32,693 bases of DNA from Methyloprofundus sp. GTDB lineage: Bacteria > Pseudomonadota > Gammaproteobacteria > Methylococcales > Methylomonadaceae. The notes beneath the pieces were generated by a model. That model was not told the origin of the DNA. It worked only from the letters and a program-made list of their open reading frames with translations, and searched no databases. Below are positions 1-8,240 of this stretch, piece after piece. Made by a program: the position numbers and the translations under genes. Each line of letters opens with the position of its first letter. Position 1 is the first letter of the stretch. The stretch is taken from the NCBI GenBank assembly GCA_028599115.1, contig JAQRMR010000058.1, forward strand, positions 1-32,693. Reading direction: 5' to 3'.

Positions 1-743
1 GGCGCATGGTCCGAAAATCGCTCTTCTTTATAAATAGAGCTAGATAAGACTTTATCTTTAAGTGCTTCGCTAATAACATGGTAGTCAATGCGCCAGCCGG
101 TGTTATTTTTCCAAGCTTGTCCACGGTTAGACCACCAAGTATATTGTTCGGCTTCGTTATTAACTAGGCGAAAAGCATCATGCCAAGGATTTTTATAGAA
201 TAATTCATCTAACCAGGCGCGTTCTGCGGGTAAAAAACCAGAATTTTTTTGATTAGGCTTCCAGTTTTTTAAATCAATTTCTTTATGGGCAATATTCCAA
301 TCGCCACAAATAATGTAATCCCTGTTGTCTTTGGCGCGTTCTTGTAAAAATGGTAAAAACCGATCCATGACACTGTATTTAAACTCTTGGCGCTCTTCTT
401 TAGATGAACCAGAAGGGAGGTAAAGTGAAATAACGCTTAGATTACCAATTTGTACTTCTAAGTACCGCCCTTCGTAGTCAACATCATCAAACCCCATGCC
501 TTCAATGACTTTGTCGGGTTTGTGTTTGCTGTAAATAGCGACTCCGCTGTAGCCTTTTTTAACGGCGCTATGAAAATAGCTAGAATAGCCTTCGGGATGA
601 AATGCAGCGGCGGTTAGTTGGTCGGGCTGTGCTTTAGTCTCTTGTATGCAGATGACATCGGCATTTTGTTTTGCCATCCAAGGAAAGAAGCCTTTGCGCT
701 CTGCGGCGCGAATTCCATTTGTATTAACAGTGATAATGCGCAT
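1..743 (-). CDS. xthA: Exodeoxyribonuclease III (3' end truncated by window start)
   Basis: Reverse complement from the ATG at 743 reads MRIITVNTNGIRAAERKGFFPWMAKQNADVICIQETKAQPDQL...GDWNIAHKEIDLKNWK...RFSDHAP; ExoIII/AP endonuclease motifs IQETK, GDWN, SDHAP. The supplied 614..826 ORF is a different, spurious frame. Confidence 0.93.
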   Translation of the reverse strand, partial: MRIITVNTNGIRAAERKGFFPWMAKQNADVICIQETKAQPDQLTAAAFHPEGYSSYFHSAVKKGYSGVAIYSKHKPDKVIEGMGFDDVDYEGRYLEVQIGNLSVISLYLPSGSSKEERQEFKYSVMDRFLPFLQERAKDNRDYIICGDWNIAHKEIDLKNWKPNQKNSGFLPAERAWLDELFYKNPWHDAFRLVNNEAEQYTWWSNRGQAWKNNTGWRIDYHVISEALKDKVLSSSIYKEERFSDHA

Positions 744-840
744 AATTTGTAAGGGGTTACTTGCGAAATTTGGTATGATAAAGTATTATACTCTGTTCTA
801 AATTGTGTTAGTCGATTTTTAGACATTTATTAAGGTCATT

Positions 841-1041
841 ATGAAACCAGAAATTCACCCAGAATATAGCCAAATCACTGTTACTTGTGGTTGTGGAAAC
901 GAGTTTATTACAGGCTCTGTACTAGGCAAAGATTTGAACATTGAAGTATGTTCAGCTTGTCACCCTTTCTTCACTGGTAAGCAGCGTGTTGTTGATACAG
1001 CTGGCCGTGTAGATAAATTCCGTAAGCGTTATAGCCAGTAG
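841..1041 (+). CDS. rpmE: 50S ribosomal protein L31 (zinc-binding, CxC...CxxC type)
   Basis: 66 aa, [22 protein letters not shown]...[28 protein letters not shown]. Confidence 0.97.
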   Translation: MKPEIHPEYSQITVTCGCGNEFITGSVLGKDLNIEVCSACHPFFTGKQRVVDTAGRVDKFRKRYSQ

Positions 1042-1082
1042 GTTATTTCGACGCTTCGTAAAAAAAAGCATAGGAAACATCA

Positions 1083-2378
1083 ATGACAGAAGAAACATTA
1101 ACCATACGCAATAATTCAACAGGAAAGGAAGCAGATTTTTCTTTGCTTAAAGGAACAATTGGTACGCCTGTTATTGATGTCAGTTCGTTGAACAAAAAAA
1201 TGGGGTTATTTACTTATGATCCTGGTTTTATGTCGACATCGAGCTGTAAAAGCGCTATTACTTATATAGATGGAGAGAAAGGGGTCTTGTTGTATCGAGG
1301 CTACCCTATCGATCAACTTGCTGAGAAATGTTCATTTCTTGAGGTTGCCCATTTGTTGATGAATGGCGAGCTTGCGAGCGATAGTAAGCAAGCAGAGTTT
1401 GAGCATGAAGTAGGGCAGCATGCAATGCTTCATGAAGCCATGCGTAGCTTTATTGATGGCTTTCATTATGATGCTCATCCGATGGCGATGATGGTGGGGA
1501 TTGTTGGTTCCTTATCTGCTTTCTATCATAGTGAGCTGGATATGAATGATCCAGAACATCGTAGAATTTCAGCGATGCGTATGCTAGCTAAAATGCCTGT
1601 GATTGCGGCAGCATGTTACCGACACTCAATTGGTTTCCCTTTTGTGTATCCTCGCTCAGATCTGAGTTATTGTGAAAACTTTCTTAATATGATGTTTTCC
1701 CTGCCGTCTCAGAAATATATCGATAAAGATAATTATATTGACCCTGTCGCGGTTAAGGCACTTAATTTATTATTTATTCTTCATGCTGATCATGAGCAAA
1801 ATGCGAGTACATCAACTGTACGCTTAGCAAGTAGTACTGGGGCTAACCCTTATGCTTGTATTGCTGCTGGTATTGGTGCGCTTTGGGGGCCTGCACATGG
1901 TGGGGCAAATGAAGCTGTATTAAGTATGTTGGAAGAAATTGGAACGGTTGACCGAATTCCAATGTTTATCGAAAAAGCGAAAGACAAAAATGATCCTTTC
2001 CGTTTGATGGGTTTTGGACATCGAGTTTATAAGAACTTTGATCCTAGAGCGACAATTATTCGTAAAGCTTGTTATGAGGTTTTAGAAGGCTTGGCAGGGT
2101 CAGAAAAAGATCCATTGTTTGAGCTGGCGCTAGAGCTTGAAAAATACGCATTGAATGATGAGTATTTTATTGAGAAAAAATTGTATCCTAACGTTGATTT
2201 TTATTCGGGCATTATTTATAAGGCACTGAATATTCCAGTTGATATGTTTACGGTTATGTTTACCATTGCAAGAACAGCTGGTTGGGTATCGCATTGGCTA
2301 GAAATGATGGCAGAACCTGGGCAGCGTATTGGCCGCCCAAGACAAATATATACAGGGCATGATATTCGTAATATATAA
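1083..2378 (+). CDS. gltA: Citrate synthase
   Basis: 431 aa with [49 protein letters not shown] and RPRQIYTG motifs. Confidence 0.97.
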   Translation: MTEETLTIRNNSTGKEADFSLLKGTIGTPVIDVSSLNKKMGLFTYDPGFMSTSSCKSAITYIDGEKGVLLYRGYPIDQLAEKCSFLEVAHLLMNGELASDSKQAEFEHEVGQHAMLHEAMRSFIDGFHYDAHPMAMMVGIVGSLSAFYHSELDMNDPEHRRISAMRMLAKMPVIAAACYRHSIGFPFVYPRSDLSYCENFLNMMFSLPSQKYIDKDNYIDPVAVKALNLLFILHADHEQNASTSTVRLASSTGANPYACIAAGIGALWGPAHGGANEAVLSMLEEIGTVDRIPMFIEKAKDKNDPFRLMGFGHRVYKNFDPRATIIRKACYEVLEGLAGSEKDPLFELALELEKYALNDEYFIEKKLYPNVDFYSGIIYKALNIPVDMFTVMFTIARTAGWVSHWLEMMAEPGQRIGRPRQIYTGHDIRNI

Positions 2379-2433
2379 GATTTAAAATGTGATTGCTGAG
2401 ATGCTTCGTGAAGCTGTTCAGTAATAATAGTAG

Positions 2434-2460
2434 AAAAAGCAGCTGATGGCTGCTTTTTTT
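2434..2460 (+). terminator. Rho-independent terminator after gltA
   Basis: AAAAAGCAGC-TGATG-GCTGCTTTTTTT: GC stem followed by a T tract. Confidence 0.8.
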
Positions 2461-2555
2461 ATGCCTGTTAGAAACAGGAGCGCAATGATGTTTTTATTGT
2501 TACCTTTGTCATTACACTAGCAAGTAGAGTATGCGCCTTAAGTTAAGCATTTTGC

Positions 2556-2625
2556 GTAGGATGTGCTGAGGCACGAAGCGCATCTTTGTATCGCTGGTGC
2601 GCTTCCTATCGTCAGCACATCCTAC
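2556..2625. repeat. REPIN-like palindromic element: two inverted REP-like units
   Basis: Outer arms GTAGGATGTGCTGA (2556-2569) / TCAGCACATCCTAC (2612-2625), 14 bp perfect; inner arms GAAGCGCA (2575-2582) / TGCGCTTC (2598-2605), 8 bp perfect. The two halves read in opposite directions give GTAGGATGTGCTGAggcacGAAGCGCATC and GTAGGATGTGCTGAcgatagGAAGCGCACC. Confidence 0.75.
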
Positions 2626-2745
2626 CTTTTTTCTGAATTTAATGGCTGTGAGGGTATGCTCCAAACTGCCTCAATAGGGTGTTATGAAAAAAGGGGGTGC
2701 GGTGCGCCCTCGACAGCTTATAGTCAGCATACGAAATGACATAGT

Positions 2746-5103
2746 CTAAAATAAAGCTTCCGTTGTTTGTGGTGTGTTTTCTCCTGAGCCATCTTTTTCA
2801 TCAATATCTAAAAGGGGGGTTGGCATGGGTGCATACTCAGTTGGAATATTTTCATCTCTAAAAAACTCCCAATAACTAAATTCAGAGGCTTTTTCTTCTT
2901 GGCTTAGTAAACTTGTTTTTTTATCCAGTAATATTTTAGTGATACCGGTTGGTGGTAAGAGTTCGTGCTCTGGTTTGTTTTGCAGTGCTACACGCATAAA
3001 ATCAATCCATAAAGGGAGAGCGGCTTTTCCGCCTGTCTCCCAAGGACCTAAGCTTTTAGAGTCATCCCTGCCAACCCATGCAATACCGACGATATCTTTT
3101 GTGTAGCCGTTAAACCAGGCGTCTTTTTGCTTATTAGTGGTGCCCGTTTTTCCTGCTAAATCAGTGCGGTTTAGTGCTTTAGCTTTAACTCCGGTACCTC
3201 GGCGTACAACATCACGAAGTAATGAATTCATTAAAAAATTGACGGGTTTAGATATAATGCGAGGTGCCTGACTGACTGTGTTTTGATTGGCGCAGTCTGC
3301 ACAGGCAAGTAAAGGGGAGGCTTGAAAAATGACATCTCCCTTTGCTGACTCGATACGGTCAATAAAATAAGGCTGAATTAAAAAGCCGCCATTAGCAAAA
3401 ACAGAGTACATACGAGCCATTTCTAATGGTGATGCGTAGCCGCTTCCAAGAGCTAAGGAAAGTTTTTGAGAGAGTTGTTCGGCGATGAAGCCAAAGCGGA
3501 GCGCAGTATCTGTTACGCTAGGTATGCCAAGTGAGCGTAATAACCGAATTGAGATTAAGTTGCGTGAAAGTCTAAGTGCTGTGCGTATGCTGGTGGGGCC
3601 GTAAAACTTATGGCTATAGTTTTCTGGTCTCCACTCGGTCGTTTGTGTGTTATCGCCAACAATAGGTGCATCGTTGATAAGGCTAGCCACGGTGTAGTTA
3701 TTTTCTAGTGCGGTGGTATAAATAATAGGTTTAAACCCTGAGCCCGGCTGTCTTTTTGCTTGTATCGCGCGGTTGTATTTGTTGTTAAAAAATGAATAGC
3801 CTCCTGAAAGGGCTAAAATAGCGCCATTATTTGGACTTAAGGCGACAAAGGCGCTTTGAGCTTCAGGTTTTTGGGCAAGCACCCAGGTGTCATTGTTTTT
3901 TCTAACTCGAAAAGTATCCCCTTGTTTGAGAATATCTAAAAAAGAGTGTATTTCTTGTTTGCGACTTTTATTTTGCGCAGTTGAAGTGCTATAAGGGGAA
4001 TCTTTCCAAAATAAAGTGATGGTGGTGTTATCTTTAAGTTTGGCGGTTAGTTTTTCTTTGTCTATGAAAGTGACTTGGGCGGCAAAGGTGTGGCCTATGT
4101 TAGGAGTATTAGTGAGTGCAATATTTTTTTCGCGGTTATTTCGGTAACTATAGCGCTCATCATAGTGATGTAAGTTTGTTCTCAAGCTGTTTGTTGCTGC
4201 GCCTTGTAGTGTTGAGTTAATCGTTGTATAAACTTTTAACCCAGAGGTATAAGCTGACTCTTCGCCATATAGGTTAATAATGTCGTTACGAACCATTTCA
4301 GCTATATAAGGGGCATAAAGCTCTCGTTGATTAGTATAGCGATGGGCGGTCACTTCTGCGGAGCTTGCTAGTGTGTATTCTGCATTGTTAATGTAGCCTA
4401 GCTCAAGCATGCGTCCCAGTACGTAATTGCGACGAATTAATGCGCGCCTGGGGTTTGATATGGGGTTGTATAGTGAGGGAGCTTTGGGGAGGCCTGCAAT
4501 CATTGCTAATTCGGCAAGTGTTAATTCTGCTAAGGGGCGGTGGTAATAAATATCAGCTGCTGCAGCAATGCCGTAAGACCTTTGGCCAAGATATATTTTA
4601 TTAAAATAAAGTTCTAATATTTCATGCTTAGTGAGTTCTGATTCAATTTTAAAAGATAGGATAATTTCTTTGATTTTTCGGGTGTAGGTTTTTTCGTTAG
4701 AGAGTAGAAAGTTTCGCGCGACTTGCATGGTAATAGTGCTGCCACCCTGTTTCTTTTTGCCAGTTAATATAAGCTGAATAACAGCGCGAGCTAAGCCTTT
4801 ATAGTCAACACCAGAGTGAGTAAAAAAGTTCGCGTCTTCAGAGGCGGTAAAGGCATTGATTAGTTGTTTAGGGGTGTTATTAATTGAAATTGGGCTGCGA
4901 ATTTTTTCACCGAACTGCTCAATGAGTAGCCCGTCTGAGCTGTAAACACTTAGGGGTTGGTTGTATGTGACACTTCTAAGAATCTGTGTATCAGGTAGTT
5001 CGTTACGCAGTTGCTGGTAAGCGATATAGCAAGTTACTAATCCAATAGCAGACAAACTAAGGAGCGAAATTAAGCCCCATTTTAAAATTTGTTTAAGAGT
5101 CAT
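2746..5103 (-). CDS. mrcA: Penicillin-binding protein 1A (bifunctional transglycosylase/transpeptidase)
   Basis: 785 aa; N-terminal TM, EDANFFTHSGVDYKGLARA and GGSTITMQVARN (GT51), SRNLISIRLL (SxN) and AGKTGTTNKQKDAWFNGYT (KTG) transpeptidase motifs. Confidence 0.95.
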   Translation of the reverse strand: MTLKQILKWGLISLLSLSAIGLVTCYIAYQQLRNELPDTQILRSVTYNQPLSVYSSDGLLIEQFGEKIRSPISINNTPKQLINAFTASEDANFFTHSGVDYKGLARAVIQLILTGKKKQGGSTITMQVARNFLLSNEKTYTRKIKEIILSFKIESELTKHEILELYFNKIYLGQRSYGIAAAADIYYHRPLAELTLAELAMIAGLPKAPSLYNPISNPRRALIRRNYVLGRMLELGYINNAEYTLASSAEVTAHRYTNQRELYAPYIAEMVRNDIINLYGEESAYTSGLKVYTTINSTLQGAATNSLRTNLHHYDERYSYRNNREKNIALTNTPNIGHTFAAQVTFIDKEKLTAKLKDNTTITLFWKDSPYSTSTAQNKSRKQEIHSFLDILKQGDTFRVRKNNDTWVLAQKPEAQSAFVALSPNNGAILALSGGYSFFNNKYNRAIQAKRQPGSGFKPIIYTTALENNYTVASLINDAPIVGDNTQTTEWRPENYSHKFYGPTSIRTALRLSRNLISIRLLRSLGIPSVTDTALRFGFIAEQLSQKLSLALGSGYASPLEMARMYSVFANGGFLIQPYFIDRIESAKGDVIFQASPLLACADCANQNTVSQAPRIISKPVNFLMNSLLRDVVRRGTGVKAKALNRTDLAGKTGTTNKQKDAWFNGYTKDIVGIAWVGRDDSKSLGPWETGGKAALPLWIDFMRVALQNKPEHELLPPTGITKILLDKKTSLLSQEEKASEFSYWEFFRDENIPTEYAPMPTPLLDIDEKDGSGENTPQTTEALF

Positions 5104-5424
5104 GTCTTTTGTGAATAATTTCGAAATTAAAATTTTAAATAAGTATATAGTAAATAGTTATAAAAGTTAGGGCGTGATATGCTCTAAATTAGTATTATTT
5201 CTAATGTACCTTGTTTTTCTTTGCTATTGAGAACAGAATAAAATAGAAGTAATGTTTATTTATTTAAGAGTTTTGAACAAATTTAGTAAGCTATGTAGCC
5301 AGGAGTACTTTGTTTGTATTTCATTGGTTTATGTGCAATACATGAAATCTACATTATGTGTGATTAGTGTTTTTTCGGGCATAATTAAGTGTACTCGTAA
5401 TGTTAATAAAGACAGAGTTATTAT

Positions 5425-6483
5425 ATGAAATGGTTTAATCGTAAGTCTGAGCGTATTTTAGGGATTGATATAAGTACGGCAGCAATTAAGTTACTGGAAT
5501 TGAGCAAAACATCAGAAGGATATAAAGTTGAGAGCTATGCTGTTCGACCTATACCGGAAGGTGTTTTAGTAAATAATGACCCAGAAGATATGGAAGTTAT
5601 TTCTGAAACAATTCGTGATGTCTTGAAGCAAGCAAACACAAAGGTACGCAGTGCAAGTATTGCTATAGCCGAATCAGATGTATTTAGAAAAGTAATCACA
5701 ATGCCAGCAGGGTTCTCTGATTCTGAAATGGAAGAACAGATTATTATTGATGCTGATCAATATATCCCTTACCCATTAGATGAAGTCCGCTTTGATTTTG
5801 AAGTGATAGAAACAGATGAAAAAACGGATACTGCTGAAGTGTTGTTAGTTGCATCGAGAATGGAAAACATTGATGAGCGAGTAGCAATACTAGAGTTGGC
5901 CGATGTAGTGACGAAAGTGGTTGATTTAGAAACCTTTGTTATGGTTGACGCATTATCTTTACTTGCCAATGATTTACCTAATAAAGGGGCAGATCAAACC
6001 ATAGCAATGGTTGATATCGGTGCTTCTATTATTAGTTTAAATGTCGTTCGTGATGGGCGGTCTATTTATGCGCGTGATCAAACTTTGGGTGGCCGGCAGT
6101 TAACAGAGGAAATTCAACGAATTTATGGCTATTCATTTGAAGAGGCAGGGAGGGCTAAGAAAAGTGCTAATGCACCTGAAGGATATAATACAGAGGCATT
6201 AGAGCCGTTTAAGCGGGCAATTGTGCAGCAGATAGCAAGGGCGCTGCAAGTATTTTATTCATCTGCAGCAAGAGAGGATATTGATAGCATTGTTTTCTCT
6301 GGAGGTTGTGCGTCTATCGAGGGAATAGCGGAGCTAGTAGAAGTGGATCAAAAATGCCCTGTTTTAATTGCAAACCCTTTCCATAGCATGGCTGTAGCAA
6401 AAAATATAAATGAACAAAGCTTAAATGCTGATGCACCTGCATTGATGGTGGCTTGTGGTTTAGCGCTAAGGAGTTTTGACTAA
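5425..6483 (+). CDS. pilM: Type IV pilus assembly protein PilM
   Basis: 352 aa, actin-like fold motifs: ILGIDISTAAIKLLEL, AMVDIGASIISLNVV, SGGCASIEGI; first gene of the pilMNOPQ cluster. Confidence 0.95.
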   Translation: MKWFNRKSERILGIDISTAAIKLLELSKTSEGYKVESYAVRPIPEGVLVNNDPEDMEVISETIRDVLKQANTKVRSASIAIAESDVFRKVITMPAGFSDSEMEEQIIIDADQYIPYPLDEVRFDFEVIETDEKTDTAEVLLVASRMENIDERVAILELADVVTKVVDLETFVMVDALSLLANDLPNKGADQTIAMVDIGASIISLNVVRDGRSIYARDQTLGGRQLTEEIQRIYGYSFEEAGRAKKSANAPEGYNTEALEPFKRAIVQQIARALQVFYSSAAREDIDSIVFSGGCASIEGIAELVEVDQKCPVLIANPFHSMAVAKNINEQSLNADAPALMVACGLALRSFD

Positions 6484-7049
6484 TGGCTCGAATTAACTTA
6501 TTACCGTGGCGAGAAGCGTTACGTAAGAAAAAGCAGAATGATTTCTTTGTTGGAATAGGGGGGAGTGCTATTTTTGCAATTGCTGTCGTACTTTCTTATT
6601 TATATTATTTAAACGGAGAGATTGAGACGCAGCAGAACATGCGAGCGAAAGTGGAACAAAAAACTAAAGAGCTGCGTTTAGTAACTAAGAAAATTAGGGA
6701 TATAAAAAAGAAGAAAACTATTATTGACGATAAAATGATGGCGATACAAAAATTGCAAAATAGCCGACAAGTTGTTGTACATTTTATGGATGAAGTAGGA
6801 AAGGTTATTCCTGATGGTGTGCACTTAACAGAAATTAAGCAAGGTGATGCACAGGTCTCGGTTAAAGGTAAAACCCAATCAAATGCACGTATTTCAGAAT
6901 TAATGAGAAATATTGATAATTCAGATTGGCTGGTCGCTCCTGAAATTAGTGTTATCGAAATGGGAAAAAAAGGAGCTAGTGGTAAGTTAAGTGATTTTAC
7001 ACTTACTCTTAAGCAACGTAAGAATGAAACCAAAGAAGAGGATCAGTAA
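6483..7049 (+). CDS. pilN: Type IV pilus inner membrane protein PilN
   Basis: MARINLLPWREALRKKKQNDFF start, single TM and PilN-like C-terminus; overlaps the pilM stop. Confidence 0.95.
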   Translation: MARINLLPWREALRKKKQNDFFVGIGGSAIFAIAVVLSYLYYLNGEIETQQNMRAKVEQKTKELRLVTKKIRDIKKKKTIIDDKMMAIQKLQNSRQVVVHFMDEVGKVIPDGVHLTEIKQGDAQVSVKGKTQSNARISELMRNIDNSDWLVAPEISVIEMGKKGASGKLSDFTLTLKQRKNETKEEDQ

Positions 7050-8212
7050 TGGATCTATCTGAAATTAATTGGGATATTAATGAGGCGGGTGGCTGGCCTG
7101 TTCCCTTGAAAATATCAGCTGGGCTACTTGTTTTTTTCTTAATCATTGGTGGGGGGCATTATCAATTTACCAGTGATAAATTAAATGATTTAAACAGAGA
7201 GAAGGTTGAACTGCAAACCGCTATAAATTCTTATGGAACTGAATGGCGCATGGCTTTAAATTTAAAACTACATCAACAGCAATATAAAACAATTGAGGCA
7301 GCACTGGCTGAAATGATGCGCTTGATGCCAAGCGAAGCTGAAATGGCTAATTTGTTGGTCGATATTTCACAAACAGGTGTATCAAGTGGCTTGGAGTGTA
7401 ATTTATTTAAGCCTGCTGGAAAAATCACTCGTGATGATGTTGTTGCTTTACCTATTAATATTAAAGTGCAAGGGATGTATAAGGAGTTAGGCGTATTTGT
7501 CGGGGGGCTAGCAGCCTTACCTAGAATTGTCACAATAAAAGACATTCAAATTTCTCCTTTAAAAGAGAACAGCCTATTAAAGATGGCAGCAACTATCACG
7601 ACGTACCAAGAAATAGAGGCAGGAGAAGAGCAGAAACCAGCGCTAATGGATAATAGTCACCTAGTGTGCTTTAAGGATGAAGGTTTGATTATCGAAGGGT
7701 GTACTAAAACAAGTGAAGTTAAGTTATCTGAGTTTCCTGAGTTGGCTCAACGATTAAAGAAGGAAAGGGAAGATTCGACTCCTATTCGTGTTGGCGAGAT
7801 TAAAAAAATGCCACCTCTTGAAGTGTTTACATTTAATCCTAAGGAGATAAGAGACCCATTTAGCTCAAAGGTTCCTGGCAAGTATGGGGAAGGAAATTTA
7901 GACCAAGAGAAAAGTGGAATATTTCCAGATTTTGATCGAAAAAAAGGTGTTTTAGAAAATGTATCGCTCGATACTCTTAAGTTAATTGGGACTATAAAAA
8001 AGAAAAATAATCCCATTAAGTGGGGTTTAATTAAAGTAGCAAGTGGGAAGGTTCATCGAGTAAAAAAAGGAAGTTACTTGGGGAAAAATTATGGAGAAAT
8101 TATTGACATTTCATCTGCTAAAATAGACATTATGGAAATTATTCCAAATGGGCAAGGCGGTTGGGAAGAAAGAGCGGCATCAATTGCTTTATCAAAAGCT
8201 GACGAGAAGTGA
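7049..8212 (+). CDS. PilO-PilP fusion protein (PilO N-terminal, PilP C-terminal)
   Basis: 387 aa in one frame. Residues about 1-190 are PilO-like (cytoplasmic tail, TM LKISAGLLVFFLIIGG, LRLMPSEAEMANLLVDISQTGVSSGL, FVGGLAALPRIVTIKDIQI); residues about 215-387 are PilP-like (PPLEVFTFNPKEIRDPFSS, LETLKLIGTI-like ...LDTLKLIGTIKKKNNPIKWGLIKVASGKVHRVKKGSYLGKNYGEI). No separate pilP precedes pilQ. Confidence 0.85.
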   Translation: MDLSEINWDINEAGGWPVPLKISAGLLVFFLIIGGGHYQFTSDKLNDLNREKVELQTAINSYGTEWRMALNLKLHQQQYKTIEAALAEMMRLMPSEAEMANLLVDISQTGVSSGLECNLFKPAGKITRDDVVALPINIKVQGMYKELGVFVGGLAALPRIVTIKDIQISPLKENSLLKMAATITTYQEIEAGEEQKPALMDNSHLVCFKDEGLIIEGCTKTSEVKLSEFPELAQRLKKEREDSTPIRVGEIKKMPPLEVFTFNPKEIRDPFSSKVPGKYGEGNLDQEKSGIFPDFDRKKGVLENVSLDTLKLIGTIKKKNNPIKWGLIKVASGKVHRVKKGSYLGKNYGEIIDISSAKIDIMEIIPNGQGGWEERAASIALSKADEK

Positions 8213-8240
8213 TATAAAAATTAAACAAGGCGGGTGGGGT

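Noticed and set aside
614-826. 70-aa minus-strand ORF in the supplied track
   Set aside because: Overlaps the xthA start in another frame; the xthA frame gives clear ExoIII motifs.
6605-7033. 142-aa antisense ORF under pilN
   Set aside because: Shadow ORF of a lysine-rich coding sequence; the sense strand is a clear pilN.
8148-8240. pilQ start at 8148 overlapping the end of the PilO-PilP gene
   Set aside because: ATG 8241 begins a typical signal peptide directly; the upstream extension is the other frame of pilP.
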